DNA from: Candidatus Jordarchaeia archaeon | GTDB lineage: Archaea > Asgardarchaeota > Jordiarchaeia > Jordiarchaeales > Freyrarchaeaceae | DNA length: 6,254 bases | Direction: 5' to 3' | Assembly (NCBI GenBank): GCA_018383835.1 | Contig: JAHAWR010000007.1 | Location: 21,197 to 27,450, forward strand | In this document: piece after piece, positions 1 to 4,715 of the stretch | Position numbering within the stretch: the first letter of the stretch is position 1 | Layout of the letters: the number at the start of each line of letters is the position of its first letter | Notes under the pieces: generated by a model | Databases searched by the model: none | Told to the model about the DNA's origin: nothing | Seen by the model: the letters and a program-made list of their open reading frames with translations, nothing else | Translations under genes and position numbers: made by a program

Positions 1-63
1 GCACGCTAAGCCAAAGTCTCAATTACACTAACAAAACAGTTAAACATTAAGTTTTCCACACCT
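1..63. other. Short 3' flank of the minus-strand unit; no gene seen
   Basis: This is the sequence after the stop codon of the minus-strand acetyltransferase. It is AT-rich. Read on the minus strand it has several short T-rich runs, which would suit archaeal T-tract termination, but no single long tract stands out. No start codon with a ribosome binding site and no RNA gene is visible. Confidence 0.4.
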
Positions 64-897
64 TCACGGGAATCCTTTTGAGAGGATGTAGAAGCCTCTT
101 TTCTCGTCCTCCTGCACTGCGAAGTCTGATACCACATACCCCCTCGAAAGATACTCCTGGAAGACCGCCCTCGTTTTTATTCTCCAATCGACTGCAAGCT
201 TCGGATCTACCTGCTTAACAAGCCCTATATCCCATGGAACTTCAACCAAAACCGACCCGCTCTCTAGGCTAAGCCTCACCCTCGCTGCCTCTCTAACGCA
301 GCCCGTGTCCCTGCTCTCTATGGCTAGAGGAGCCGTTTCATCGACGTCGCTTAGCGCCAAACGCCTACCGCCCCTCTTGATCCGCTCTACCACTCTGGGG
401 GAATTAATCCACCACTCAGCTATGAACCTGTCACTCTCGTACCCCGAGTTCAGCGTATCCCTAATTTCTCCATAGTAGTTCACCACGTATTTCCTGCATA
501 TGGCGCCAAGCTTACCCACGTAAAGTGCTGCGTTCCTGCTCTGCAGCGGGTCGAAAGTCCACTTGATGAGGCCGAGCCCCGCGTTTAGGACATGCTCCCT
601 TTGCTTAAGCTTAAGAAGGTATCCGATTCCTCTATTCCGCGCCTCAGGGATCACACCTAACATGTGATTGTAAAAGTAGGTGCCGCCCCCCTCCCTCCCA
701 ACAAGCCCGAAGCAGAAGCCCACAGGATCTACGTTTTCGAACGCCATTAGGAGCAAGCCGCCGTTTCTGTGCCCCGCTATCAGCATGTGGGCTGGGACGG
801 GGTTATCTGTTCCCCAGATGCGGCGCTGCAACTCCTCGCACAGGTAGAACTCTGAAACGTTAGCTGGCTGTCTGACCACAACCACCATTTCCGACAT
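64..897 (-). CDS. GNAT-superfamily acetyltransferase, COG3375 type
   Basis: This is a 277-residue predicted soluble acetyltransferase that would move an acetyl group from acetyl-CoA to an unknown acceptor. The acetyl-CoA binding motif A is visible at about residues 79-95 (MLGVIPEARNRGIGYLLK), with the R-x-x-G-x-G signature at R87, G90 and G92. After it comes the stretch WTFDPLQSRNAALYVGKLGA (about 113-132) and then NYYGEIRD (140-147) and EWWINSPRV (161-169). From memory, these blocks and the length are hallmarks of the COG3375 branch of predicted GNAT enzymes, which has no established substrate. The ATG start lies 14 bases after the stop of the upstream hexapeptide-transferase gene, so the two are probably co-transcribed. 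The Shine-Dalgarno is weak (GTGGGTAG directly before the ATG). A second ATG at codon 4 is a possible alternative start. The acetyltransferase class is secure; the role in the cell is unknown. Confidence 0.88.
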   Translation of the reverse strand: MSEMVVVVRQPANVSEFYLCEELQRRIWGTDNPVPAHMLIAGHRNGGLLLMAFENVDPVGFCFGLVGREGGGTYFYNHMLGVIPEARNRGIGYLLKLKQREHVLNAGLGLIKWTFDPLQSRNAALYVGKLGAICRKYVVNYYGEIRDTLNSGYESDRFIAEWWINSPRVVERIKRGGRRLALSDVDETAPLAIESRDTGCVREAARVRLSLESGSVLVEVPWDIGLVKQVDPKLAVDWRIKTRAVFQEYLSRGYVVSDFAVQEDEKRGFYILSKGFP

Positions 898-911
898 CTA
901 CCCACTGAAGC

Positions 912-1688
912 CTAAAATCCTGCGAACCTCTCTTCATCCCCTTTTTTATATATTACTATGTTTCCGTTTTCGTCGATTACTCCAATCTGCCTTGCCGGGA
1001 TCCCCACCCACACGGTTCTAGGCGGAATCTTTGTATCCTTGGGAACAAGAGACATTGCGCCGATCAATGCCCCGTCGCCTATTTCTGCTCCCGGGAACAC
1101 TAACGTGTAGCCTCCTATCATCACGCCCCGCCCAACCCTCACCCTTCTAAGGCTCAGCCTTCTCCCGTCCATGAGGTGGCTTGCGATTACTGCTCCCCAC
1201 CCAGCATATGACCCGTCCCCCATCTCTAGGAGGGGTGGATCAGTTATGAGGCTGGCAGCGGCTCCCTTGCCCAGCTTCGCCCCCAGCGTCTTCATCATGT
1301 AGTGTGCGAGGCCCGCCTGCCCTAGGGGGAACATCCCCCAGAAGCTGACCACCAAAGTGAAAAGGCTAGTGTTTATCAGCCAGTTTCTGAAGTTAGCGTT
1401 TCCGAAATCCATTTCGTGGTCTCCCTCCTCCATAGGCCTGATGAGTGCCTTGACCACTCTCAGCAGTATAATGTTGAACGACCACTTGGCGACAACGTAG
1501 AAGAAGGGCGACAGGGCGATCCATAAGAATATGGGAAGTCGCGGGAACACCAAATATAGCATATAGCAGGACAAAACCACGACGGGAAAAGTGGCTATAG
1601 CTGACCCGACGACAACCCCAGCCAGAATGGCTGGGACGTTTGGAGGTTTCGCCTCAGACCTACCTTTAACACCAGCGTTCTCACCCAT
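912..1688 (-). CDS. Membrane-anchored left-handed beta-helix (hexapeptide) acyltransferase
   Basis: This 258-residue protein has two strong hydrophobic segments (about residues 19-48 and 52-82), a weaker one at 103-122, and then a hexapeptide-repeat domain at about 134-237. The domain shows imperfect [I/L/V]-G-x-G-x repeats (LGAKLGKG, VRVGRGVMIGG, AEIGDGALIG) and ends in the typical closing sequence WVGIPARQI (227-235). H171 in the loop IASHLMDG is the most likely catalytic or binding histidine. The arrangement of helices followed by a beta-helix resembles the C-terminal region of Pls/PosA-type peptide synthetase proteins, here without any adenylation domain. It probably transfers an acetyl or other acyl group to a membrane or cell-surface substrate. 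The ATG is preceded by GGGGGGTTGATGG, which fits a ribosome binding site, and by a TATA-like box about 50 bp upstream. It is the first gene of a unit with the GNAT acetyltransferase. The acceptor substrate is unknown. Confidence 0.85.
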   Translation of the reverse strand: MGENAGVKGRSEAKPPNVPAILAGVVVGSAIATFPVVVLSCYMLYLVFPRLPIFLWIALSPFFYVVAKWSFNIILLRVVKALIRPMEEGDHEMDFGNANFRNWLINTSLFTLVVSFWGMFPLGQAGLAHYMMKTLGAKLGKGAAASLITDPPLLEMGDGSYAGWGAVIASHLMDGRRLSLRRVRVGRGVMIGGYTLVFPGAEIGDGALIGAMSLVPKDTKIPPRTVWVGIPARQIGVIDENGNIVIYKKGDEERFAGF

Positions 1689-1737
1689 CCATCAACCCCC
1701 CATAAGAATCTCTTAAACTCTAGACTGATGGAGAAAG

Positions 1738-1755
1738 ATAAATATTTACCTTTTG
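1738..1755 (-). promoter_or_regulatory. Predicted archaeal promoter for the acyltransferase-acetyltransferase unit
   Basis: Read on the minus strand this is AAAAGGTAAATATTTATC, a purine-rich BRE-like stretch followed by an AT-rich TATA box (1738-1747). It lies about 50 bp before the ATG at 1688, which predicts a start of transcription near 1717 and a leader of roughly 28 nt carrying the G-rich ribosome binding site. The core TAAATATTTA (1739-1748) is itself a palindrome. Confidence 0.5.
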
Positions 1756-1773
1756 AGGGCTTGACAAGCCTCT
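1755..1773. repeat. Odd-centred palindrome beside the minus-strand BRE, candidate operator
   Basis: GGCTTG-A-CAAGCC (1758-1770) is a perfect palindrome with a single central base. It extends to GAG on the left and TC on the right if one G is bulged. It sits immediately upstream of the BRE/TATA of the minus-strand unit, a position typical of archaeal activator sites. Function is inferred from position only. Confidence 0.4.
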
Positions 1774-1944
1774 GGGTGTTGCTAGGAAATGTGGCATCGA
1801 AATTAAATGCCTTGTTTTTTCTGGGGGGGAATAGCTGGCTTCCTCAAACTTTTATTAAACTCCCGCTGAAATCGTTAACCTGCTCTAAGTTGCCGGGCTC
1901 CACCCACACTTGCCTCAATATTTTATTATTAAAACATCACTAAA

Positions 1945-1968
1945 ATTTGTTTTTTATTAAAAACAAAT
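1945..1968. repeat. Perfect 10-bp AT-rich inverted repeat before the DUF166 promoter
   Basis: ATTTGTTTTT (1945-1954) and AAAAACAAAT (1959-1968) are exact reverse complements separated by TATT. The right arm overlaps the start of the TATA box of the DUF166 gene, so a protein bound here could block or modulate that promoter. It could also be a simple AT-rich coincidence. Confidence 0.5.
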
Positions 1969-1973
1969 ATATA
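1965..1973 (+). promoter_or_regulatory. Predicted TATA box for the DUF166 gene
   Basis: AAATATATA lies about 50 bp before the TTG start at 2022. Transcription starting about 25 bp downstream (near 1994) would give a leader of about 28 nt that contains the Shine-Dalgarno GAGGGG. Confidence 0.5.
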
Positions 1974-2007
1974 TTTTATTTGCGTGAAGTCGTACTTGGA
2001 TAAGTTT

Positions 2008-2013
2008 GAGGGG
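2008..2013 (+). promoter_or_regulatory. Ribosome binding site fixing the DUF166 TTG start
   Basis: GAGGGG lies 8 bases before the TTG at 2022-2024. An in-frame TGA at 2007-2009 rules out an earlier start, and no ATG or GTG start with better spacing is present nearby. Confidence 0.6.
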
Positions 2014-2021
2014 TTTCCGCG

Positions 2022-2792
2022 TTGAAAATATACGTCCTCTATGCGGATGAGTTTGGGGAGAAGGTTGCCGGCAACTTGGTAAACTTTTCCACGTTTTGCA
2101 CGTCGTGCGGTGACGCGTGCGAGCACTGCAGGCGGGATTACGGCTCATTCGCCGGCTACATTTACGGACTCCACAGGGTCCCCCAAGACCTACCTCCATT
2201 CCTGGAGAACCCTGAAGACTACTTTCCGAGAGACCCGCCTAGGTGTGACCTGCTAATTGTCGTCGGTGTGCATCAGGATATCCTTGCAAGTGTGGATGCT
2301 TTAGCCGAACGAATGGGGGTTAAGGGCGTCATCGTCCCTATAGAGGATGGGGGCTGGTGCCCCGTCGGCCTCCAGAAACAGGTAGAGAAGAGCCTTGAGG
2401 AGATAGGTGTAGCAAGCGCCTTCCCGAGACCATTTTGCACCCTAGAGGAGAGGGGGACAGGTGACGTAGTAGACCAGTTTGTCAGGGAGTGCAGAGTTGG
2501 GAGACCCGTCGTGGAGGTCGAAGTACAGGGGGACATGATAACCAAGGGGCGCGTGCTCAGGACTGCCCCATGCGGGAGCACCTTCTACGTCATGCAGCAG
2601 ATAAAGCTCACGAGGATATACAGGCTGAACGAGAGGATAGCCGAGGCGCATCATGCCTACCCCTGTACGGCGTCCATGCAGTACGACAAGACAATAGGCG
2701 ACACGTACCTCCACATAGGAGGCTACGCCATCAGAAACGCCGTAGTTAGCAGTCTCCAAGTAGAAACTTTAAATAGTTGTAAGTATAGATAA
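2022..2792 (+). CDS. DUF166 family cysteine-rich protein, C-terminus altered by an IS insertion
   Basis: This 256-residue predicted cytoplasmic protein matches my recollection of the archaeal DUF166 family. Members are sometimes labelled thymidylate synthase-like, but I know of no firm biochemical role. Visible blocks are an N-terminal beta strand (KIYVLYADEFG), a four-cysteine cluster C26-x2-C29-x3-C33-x2-C36, PIEDGGWCPVGLQKQ (106-120, C113), AFPRPFC (133-139), APCGSTFYV (182-190, C184), HHAYPCTASM (210-219, C215) and IGDTYLHIGGYAIRNAV (225-241). The many fixed cysteines suggest a metal or iron-sulfur site, which is inference. The TTG start is supported by GAGGGG 8 bases upstream. Residues 1-245 look native. 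The last 11 (from Q246) are encoded by the left end of the insertion sequence, and the native tail now sits at 4232-4352 fused to tnpB. The conserved core is intact, so the shortened protein may still work. Confidence 0.82.
   Translation: MKIYVLYADEFGEKVAGNLVNFSTFCTSCGDACEHCRRDYGSFAGYIYGLHRVPQDLPPFLENPEDYFPRDPPRCDLLIVVGVHQDILASVDALAERMGVKGVIVPIEDGGWCPVGLQKQVEKSLEEIGVASAFPRPFCTLEERGTGDVVDQFVRECRVGRPVVEVEVQGDMITKGRVLRTAPCGSTFYVMQQIKLTRIYRLNERIAEAHHAYPCTASMQYDKTIGDTYLHIGGYAIRNAVVSSLQVETLNSCKYR
2751..2755 (+). repeat. Left copy of AGTCT at the IS junction
   Basis: AGTCT occurs here as Ser-Leu codons of DUF166 and again at 4227-4231 as Ser-Leu codons of the TnpB frame. IS607 elements are moved by serine recombinases that exchange at a short core identical in element and target, so a short shared sequence at both edges is expected; the true core could be any two bases within it. 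Confidence 0.6.
2765..2774 (+). promoter_or_regulatory. Promoter at the IS left end
   Basis: GAAACTTTAAATAG (2763-2776) is a strong archaeal BRE/TATA match. Transcription about 25 bp downstream would begin near 2795, just before the relic tnpA ATG at 2800, giving an almost leaderless message that continues into tnpB. It lies within the last codons of the present DUF166 frame, which fits these bases belonging to the element and not to the host gene. Confidence 0.6.
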
Positions 2793-2799
2793 GCTACTA

Positions 2800-3010
2800 A
2801 TGAATGAAAGACTCTACACACCCAAAAAAGCCAAAAAGCTCCCTTGAAGCCACCACACAAACAATCCAACAATAAAACAGACAAAAAAGATGTATTAGAA
2901 CTGGGGTTGCCGACAAACTGACAACCATTCTCCCTCGCTGGAAAACCCTCAAAATAAGAAGCCATAATAAGGAGGTCGTTAGCGTTGTCAGAGTGCTCAT
3001 ATCAAGTTAG
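2800..3010 (+). pseudogene. tnpA: Relic of IS607 serine recombinase (TnpA) with its catalytic core deleted
   Basis: The ATG at 2800 opens MNERLYTPKKAKKL, typical of the MerR-like DNA-binding start of IS607 TnpA. One extra C in the run at 2841-2843 breaks the frame. In the next frame the text continues LEATTQTIQQ-stop-NRQKRCIRTG (stop TAA at 2873-2875), the rest of the helix-turn-helix as I know it (TTxTIQRWDREGKIRCIRT). Immediately afterwards comes DKLTTIL and later KIRSHNKEVVSVVRVLISS, ending at TAG 3008-3010, which resembles the extreme C-terminus of IS607 recombinases (RSHKYKEVV). The whole resolvase core with the catalytic serine, normally roughly 110 or more residues, is missing. The relic tail overlaps the tnpB start by 26 bases, the usual tnpA-tnpB arrangement. 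No active recombinase can be made from this copy. The family match is from memory of the motifs. Confidence 0.8.
2971..2976 (+). promoter_or_regulatory. Strong Shine-Dalgarno fixing the tnpB TTG start
   Basis: GGAGGT lies 8 bases before the TTG at 2985-2987, close to a perfect match to the anti-Shine-Dalgarno. This supports the TTG start over later ATG codons and shows that tnpB translation signals survive although tnpA is broken. Confidence 0.75.
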
Positions 3011-4352
3011 ATCCTACAAAGTAAAGCACAACTACGACGTTAAATGGTTCTTAGAAGCTTACAGGTGGCTATTACAGAGAGCAATCGACGAGACCTGGAA
3101 AAACACAACTTGGAAGGAGAAGGTCACCAAGAGGAGAAGGTTGATTCCGATAATTCCGAAGAGCAGCGAATTCAAGCGCAACCTAAGAAACTCTTTACTT
3201 AGAAATTGGGTTTTCTGCGCTCACTACGCTGACTCCGCAATCAAGCAAGCATACTCAATTCTAAAGTCTTGGAGGAGAAACTACTTGAAGGGAAGAAGAA
3301 CTAGAGCGAAGCCTGTCGTTAAGAAGAAGTTCGTCAGAGTGAAGAAAACACTGTACTCCTACAAAAACGGTAAGATCAAGATAAGCATTAAACCATACGA
3401 AGAACACTTGGTTTTCGACACCTCAAATGCTTGGTTCTGGAGCAAGGCTAAGGGGGAGATGGGGGAACTAATCCTCACCGAGAAATTTCTGATCATTACT
3501 TTCAGGTTCAAGCAAAGAGCTGAAAAGCCAAAAGGGATGATTGCGTGGGACTGCAATGAGAAGAGTTTAGATGGCTTCAACCCAGAAATAGGATGGGTAA
3601 GAGTCGATCTTAGAAGGCTCTTCCACATACATAGGGTTTACGAGTTGAAGAGGCAGAGACTGCAGAGTAAGGCTTCGAGGAAGCAGTCCTTGAGGAGAGT
3701 TCTGGAGAAATACTCGAACAGAGAAAGGAATAGGGCAAGGGACTTCATTCATAAGACTACAACAATGATCGCTGAGGCGTTCAGTGGCTACGTTCATGGC
3801 TTCGAAGACCTCAACAAGGAGAAAATGTTCAAAAAGTCAAGAACTCATAACAGGAACATCGCAAAAAGCGATTGGAAAACTATAATCGGTTTGATGGGTT
3901 ACAAGTCTAGAGTCCGGCTTCTAAACCCTCACAACTCGAGTAGGAGGTGCTCCAGGTGTGGGATGGTTAATGCCCCGAAGGGAGCACTCTACGAGTGCAA
4001 GAGTTGCGGGTTAAAAATAGATAGGCAGCTCAACGCCTGCATAAACTTATATCTTCAGGTGGAGGGTCTTTCCCCATCTCCGAAGCTCTTTGATGAGCTT
4101 ATGAAGAGGTGGGGTGGGTTCACCCTGACGGGGGGTGAGGCTGATGCAGGCTCCAATGAACCCGTGAGGGGCTTTAAGGCTTGTGAACCCCAAGGACCAA
4201 GTATGGATCAACACTTACCCATACTTAGTCTGGAACCCATCAAGGAGGCAATAGACAGAGAGCTACTCCGCCAGCTGAAAGAAAGGAAGAGACCCCTCGC
4301 CCAGAGGGGCATCACAATTTCGCAAACAATTTATCCACCAACACAGCTTTAA
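2985..4352 (+). CDS. tnpB: TnpB RNA-guided nuclease of an IS607-type element, fused at its C-terminus to a host gene fragment
   Basis: This 455-residue protein belongs to the TnpB (OrfB) family, RNA-guided DNA nucleases related to Cas12. The N-terminal half is lysine/arginine-rich, fitting RNA binding. The RuvC-like active site is complete: D189 in AWDCNEKSLDGF, E274 in GFEDLNKEK and D346 in KIDRQLNACINLYL. The zinc finger between the last two has C322-x2-C325 and C338-x2-C341. The TTG start is set by GGAGGT 8 bases upstream, and the start overlaps the tail of relic tnpA. Residues from about 385 to 416 are encoded over the hairpin-rich right end that probably also specifies the guide RNA. Residues 417-455 are outside the element and look like the displaced C-terminus of DUF166, because TnpB meets no stop before the right boundary. 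The tail may not affect nuclease activity; that is untested. No frameshift or internal stop is seen, so the nuclease could still be active. Confidence 0.85.
   Translation: MSECSYQVRSYKVKHNYDVKWFLEAYRWLLQRAIDETWKNTTWKEKVTKRRRLIPIIPKSSEFKRNLRNSLLRNWVFCAHYADSAIKQAYSILKSWRRNYLKGRRTRAKPVVKKKFVRVKKTLYSYKNGKIKISIKPYEEHLVFDTSNAWFWSKAKGEMGELILTEKFLIITFRFKQRAEKPKGMIAWDCNEKSLDGFNPEIGWVRVDLRRLFHIHRVYELKRQRLQSKASRKQSLRRVLEKYSNRERNRARDFIHKTTTMIAEAFSGYVHGFEDLNKEKMFKKSRTHNRNIAKSDWKTIIGLMGYKSRVRLLNPHNSSRRCSRCGMVNAPKGALYECKSCGLKIDRQLNACINLYLQVEGLSPSPKLFDELMKRWGGFTLTGGEADAGSNEPVRGFKACEPQGPSMDQHLPILSLEPIKEAIDRELLRQLKERKRPLAQRGITISQTIYPPTQL
4195..4230 (+). repeat. Strong hairpin at the IS right boundary
   Basis: GAC-C-AAGTATGG (4195-4206) pairs with CCATACTT-A-GTC (4219-4230): eleven base pairs with one C-A mismatch around a 12-base loop. 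It ends exactly where the shared AGTCT begins to overlap. It may be the last stem of the omega RNA, a recombinase binding site, or both. Confidence 0.6.
4227..4231 (+). repeat. Right copy of AGTCT at the IS junction
   Basis: This partner of 2751-2755 lies in the same codon phase (AGT CTx, Ser-Leu). The sequence after it continues the interrupted DUF166 frame. Confidence 0.6.
4232..4352 (+). pseudogene. Displaced C-terminal fragment of the DUF166 gene
   Basis: These bases encode EPIKEAIDRELLRQLKERKR followed by PLAQRGITISQTIYPPTQL and a TAA stop. When joined to DUF166 residue L245 they continue its C-terminal helix without a break (AVVSSL then EPIKEAIDREL), and 734 plus 121 bases give exactly 285 codons including the stop. 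The fragment has no start or ribosome binding site of its own and is now translated only as the tail of TnpB. An alternative is that it is a genuine TnpB tail, but it lies after the apparent right-end hairpin. Confidence 0.65.
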
Positions 4353-4456
4353 CTGTTATAAAACCCAGAGCTGGTCAAGCTGGCCAGGCTACCGGGCGTC
4401 CACATAAATCATAGTCCTCCATTTACATCTAAGTTAGGTTCATGCCAAGTGTAGCT

Positions 4457-4480
4457 TTCCCGAATTCGAGCATCCGGGAA
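4457..4480. repeat. Small hairpin TTCCCG/CGGGAA
   Basis: TTCCCG (4457-4462) is complementary to CGGGAA (4475-4480) across a 12-base loop. It is downstream of the displaced DUF166/TnpB stop and could help end or stabilise that transcript, but it lacks a following T-tract on the plus strand. Confidence 0.3.
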
Positions 4481-4601
4481 GTCAGACCGAAAAAAAGCAA
4501 CATATTTAAGTGAGATAAGAGAAACGTAATTTTAATCAGGCGTTTTCATGTATGGCGCTTGGAGGAGGGACTCGTCGGAAGGTCTCAGTGTAGCTGGAAA
4601 C

Positions 4602-4611
4602 CTTATTTAAA
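4602..4611 (+). promoter_or_regulatory. Predicted promoter for the membrane protein gene
   Basis: GGAAACCTTATTTAAAGG (4596-4613) has a good archaeal BRE/TATA form. Transcription would start near 4630, giving a longer leader than for the other genes in this window. Confidence 0.5.
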
Positions 4612-4715
4612 GGGGGGGCGGTGCACGCGTAGGTTCTCGGTGATTCACACGCATCTGCCGAATGGAACTCCGGATGTTCTATGACCAAGGTTAAGGCGCC
4701 TGATAATGGTTAATC

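Larger units (their letters stand above)
1689..2021. other. Divergent intergenic region with promoters in both directions
   Basis: This 333-bp gap separates the minus-strand acyltransferase from the plus-strand DUF166 gene. It holds a minus-strand promoter (about 1738-1755), a 13-bp palindrome (1758-1770), a perfect inverted repeat (1945-1968) and a plus-strand promoter (about 1965-1973). The octamer TTTTATTA occurs three times on the plus strand (1850-1857, 1921-1928, 1952-1959). A 71-codon frame at 1728-1943 has no ribosome binding site and an unconvincing composition, so I do not call it a gene. The stretch 1775-1940 contains nothing else I recognise. Confidence 0.6.
2756..4231 (+). mobile_element. 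IS607-type insertion sequence with relic tnpA and intact-looking tnpB
   Basis: The element is about 1.48 kb. In order it has a left-end promoter, a degraded tnpA (serine recombinase with MerR-like helix-turn-helix), a tnpB overlapping the tnpA tail, and a structured right end. The boundaries come from AGTCT at both edges and from the fact that removing 2756-4231 restores one continuous 285-codon DUF166 frame. There are no long terminal inverted repeats, as expected for IS607. The hexamer AAGTAT is found near the left end (2781-2786) and at the right end in both orientations (4199-4204 and 4221-4226), which may mark recombinase binding sites. Because the tnpA core is missing, the copy could move only with recombinase supplied in trans. 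Each edge is uncertain by up to about 5 bases. Confidence 0.78.
4115..4231 (+). ncRNA. Candidate omega RNA (reRNA) scaffold at the IS right end
   Basis: TnpB uses an RNA transcribed from the 3' end of its gene through the right end of the element, with the flanking DNA as guide. This stretch has the expected hairpins: TCACCC/GGGTGA (4120-4125 with 4133-4138), CCC-GTGA-GGG (4161-4170) and a long final hairpin (4195-4230). It also has the motif AATGAACCCGTGAGGGG, of a kind I associate with archaeal TnpB right ends. The 5' limit is a guess. If the scaffold ends at the element boundary, the guide would begin near 4232 with GGAACCCATCAAG, which is DUF166 sequence. Confidence 0.5.
4353..4715. other. 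363-bp intergenic region with several promoter-like sites
   Basis: No convincing gene is seen. It contains TATA-like boxes on the plus strand at 4357-4363 (TATAAAA), 4502-4510 (ATATTTAAG) and 4602-4611 (the best one), a hairpin at 4457-4480, and a small palindrome CTGGCCAG at 4380-4387. Very short frames begin at ATG 4548 (20 codons) and ATG 4553 (13 codons, with GGAGGAGGG inside and not before the start); neither is supported. A transcript started near 4630 would have a leader of about 85-110 nt before the next gene. Confidence 0.5.

Noticed and set aside
1728..1943. A 71-codon plus-strand frame in the divergent gap
   Set aside because: It has no ribosome binding site, it starts next to the minus-strand promoter and overlaps regulatory-looking repeats, and its protein shows no recognisable domain.
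2442..2759. Minus-strand and alternate-frame open frames inside the DUF166 gene
   Set aside because: They are shadows of a well-supported plus-strand gene and have no start signals or recognisable domains.
2800..2847. A 15-codon peptide MNERLYTPKKAKKLP as an independent small gene
   Set aside because: It is better explained as the first codons of a frameshifted IS607 tnpA, because the text continues in the next frame after removing one base.
4365..4420. A tRNA-like stretch with CTGGCCAGGCTACCGGGCG
   Set aside because: I could not form an acceptor stem with matching D, anticodon and T arms on either strand.
4548..4610. Tiny plus-strand frames of 20 and 13 codons
   Set aside because: No ribosome binding site lies before either start, and they run into the promoter for the next gene.
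4640..4703. A possible C/D box small RNA (GTGATTC ... CTGA)
   Set aside because: The C-box is a poor match and no good D' or C' pair lies at the expected spacing.
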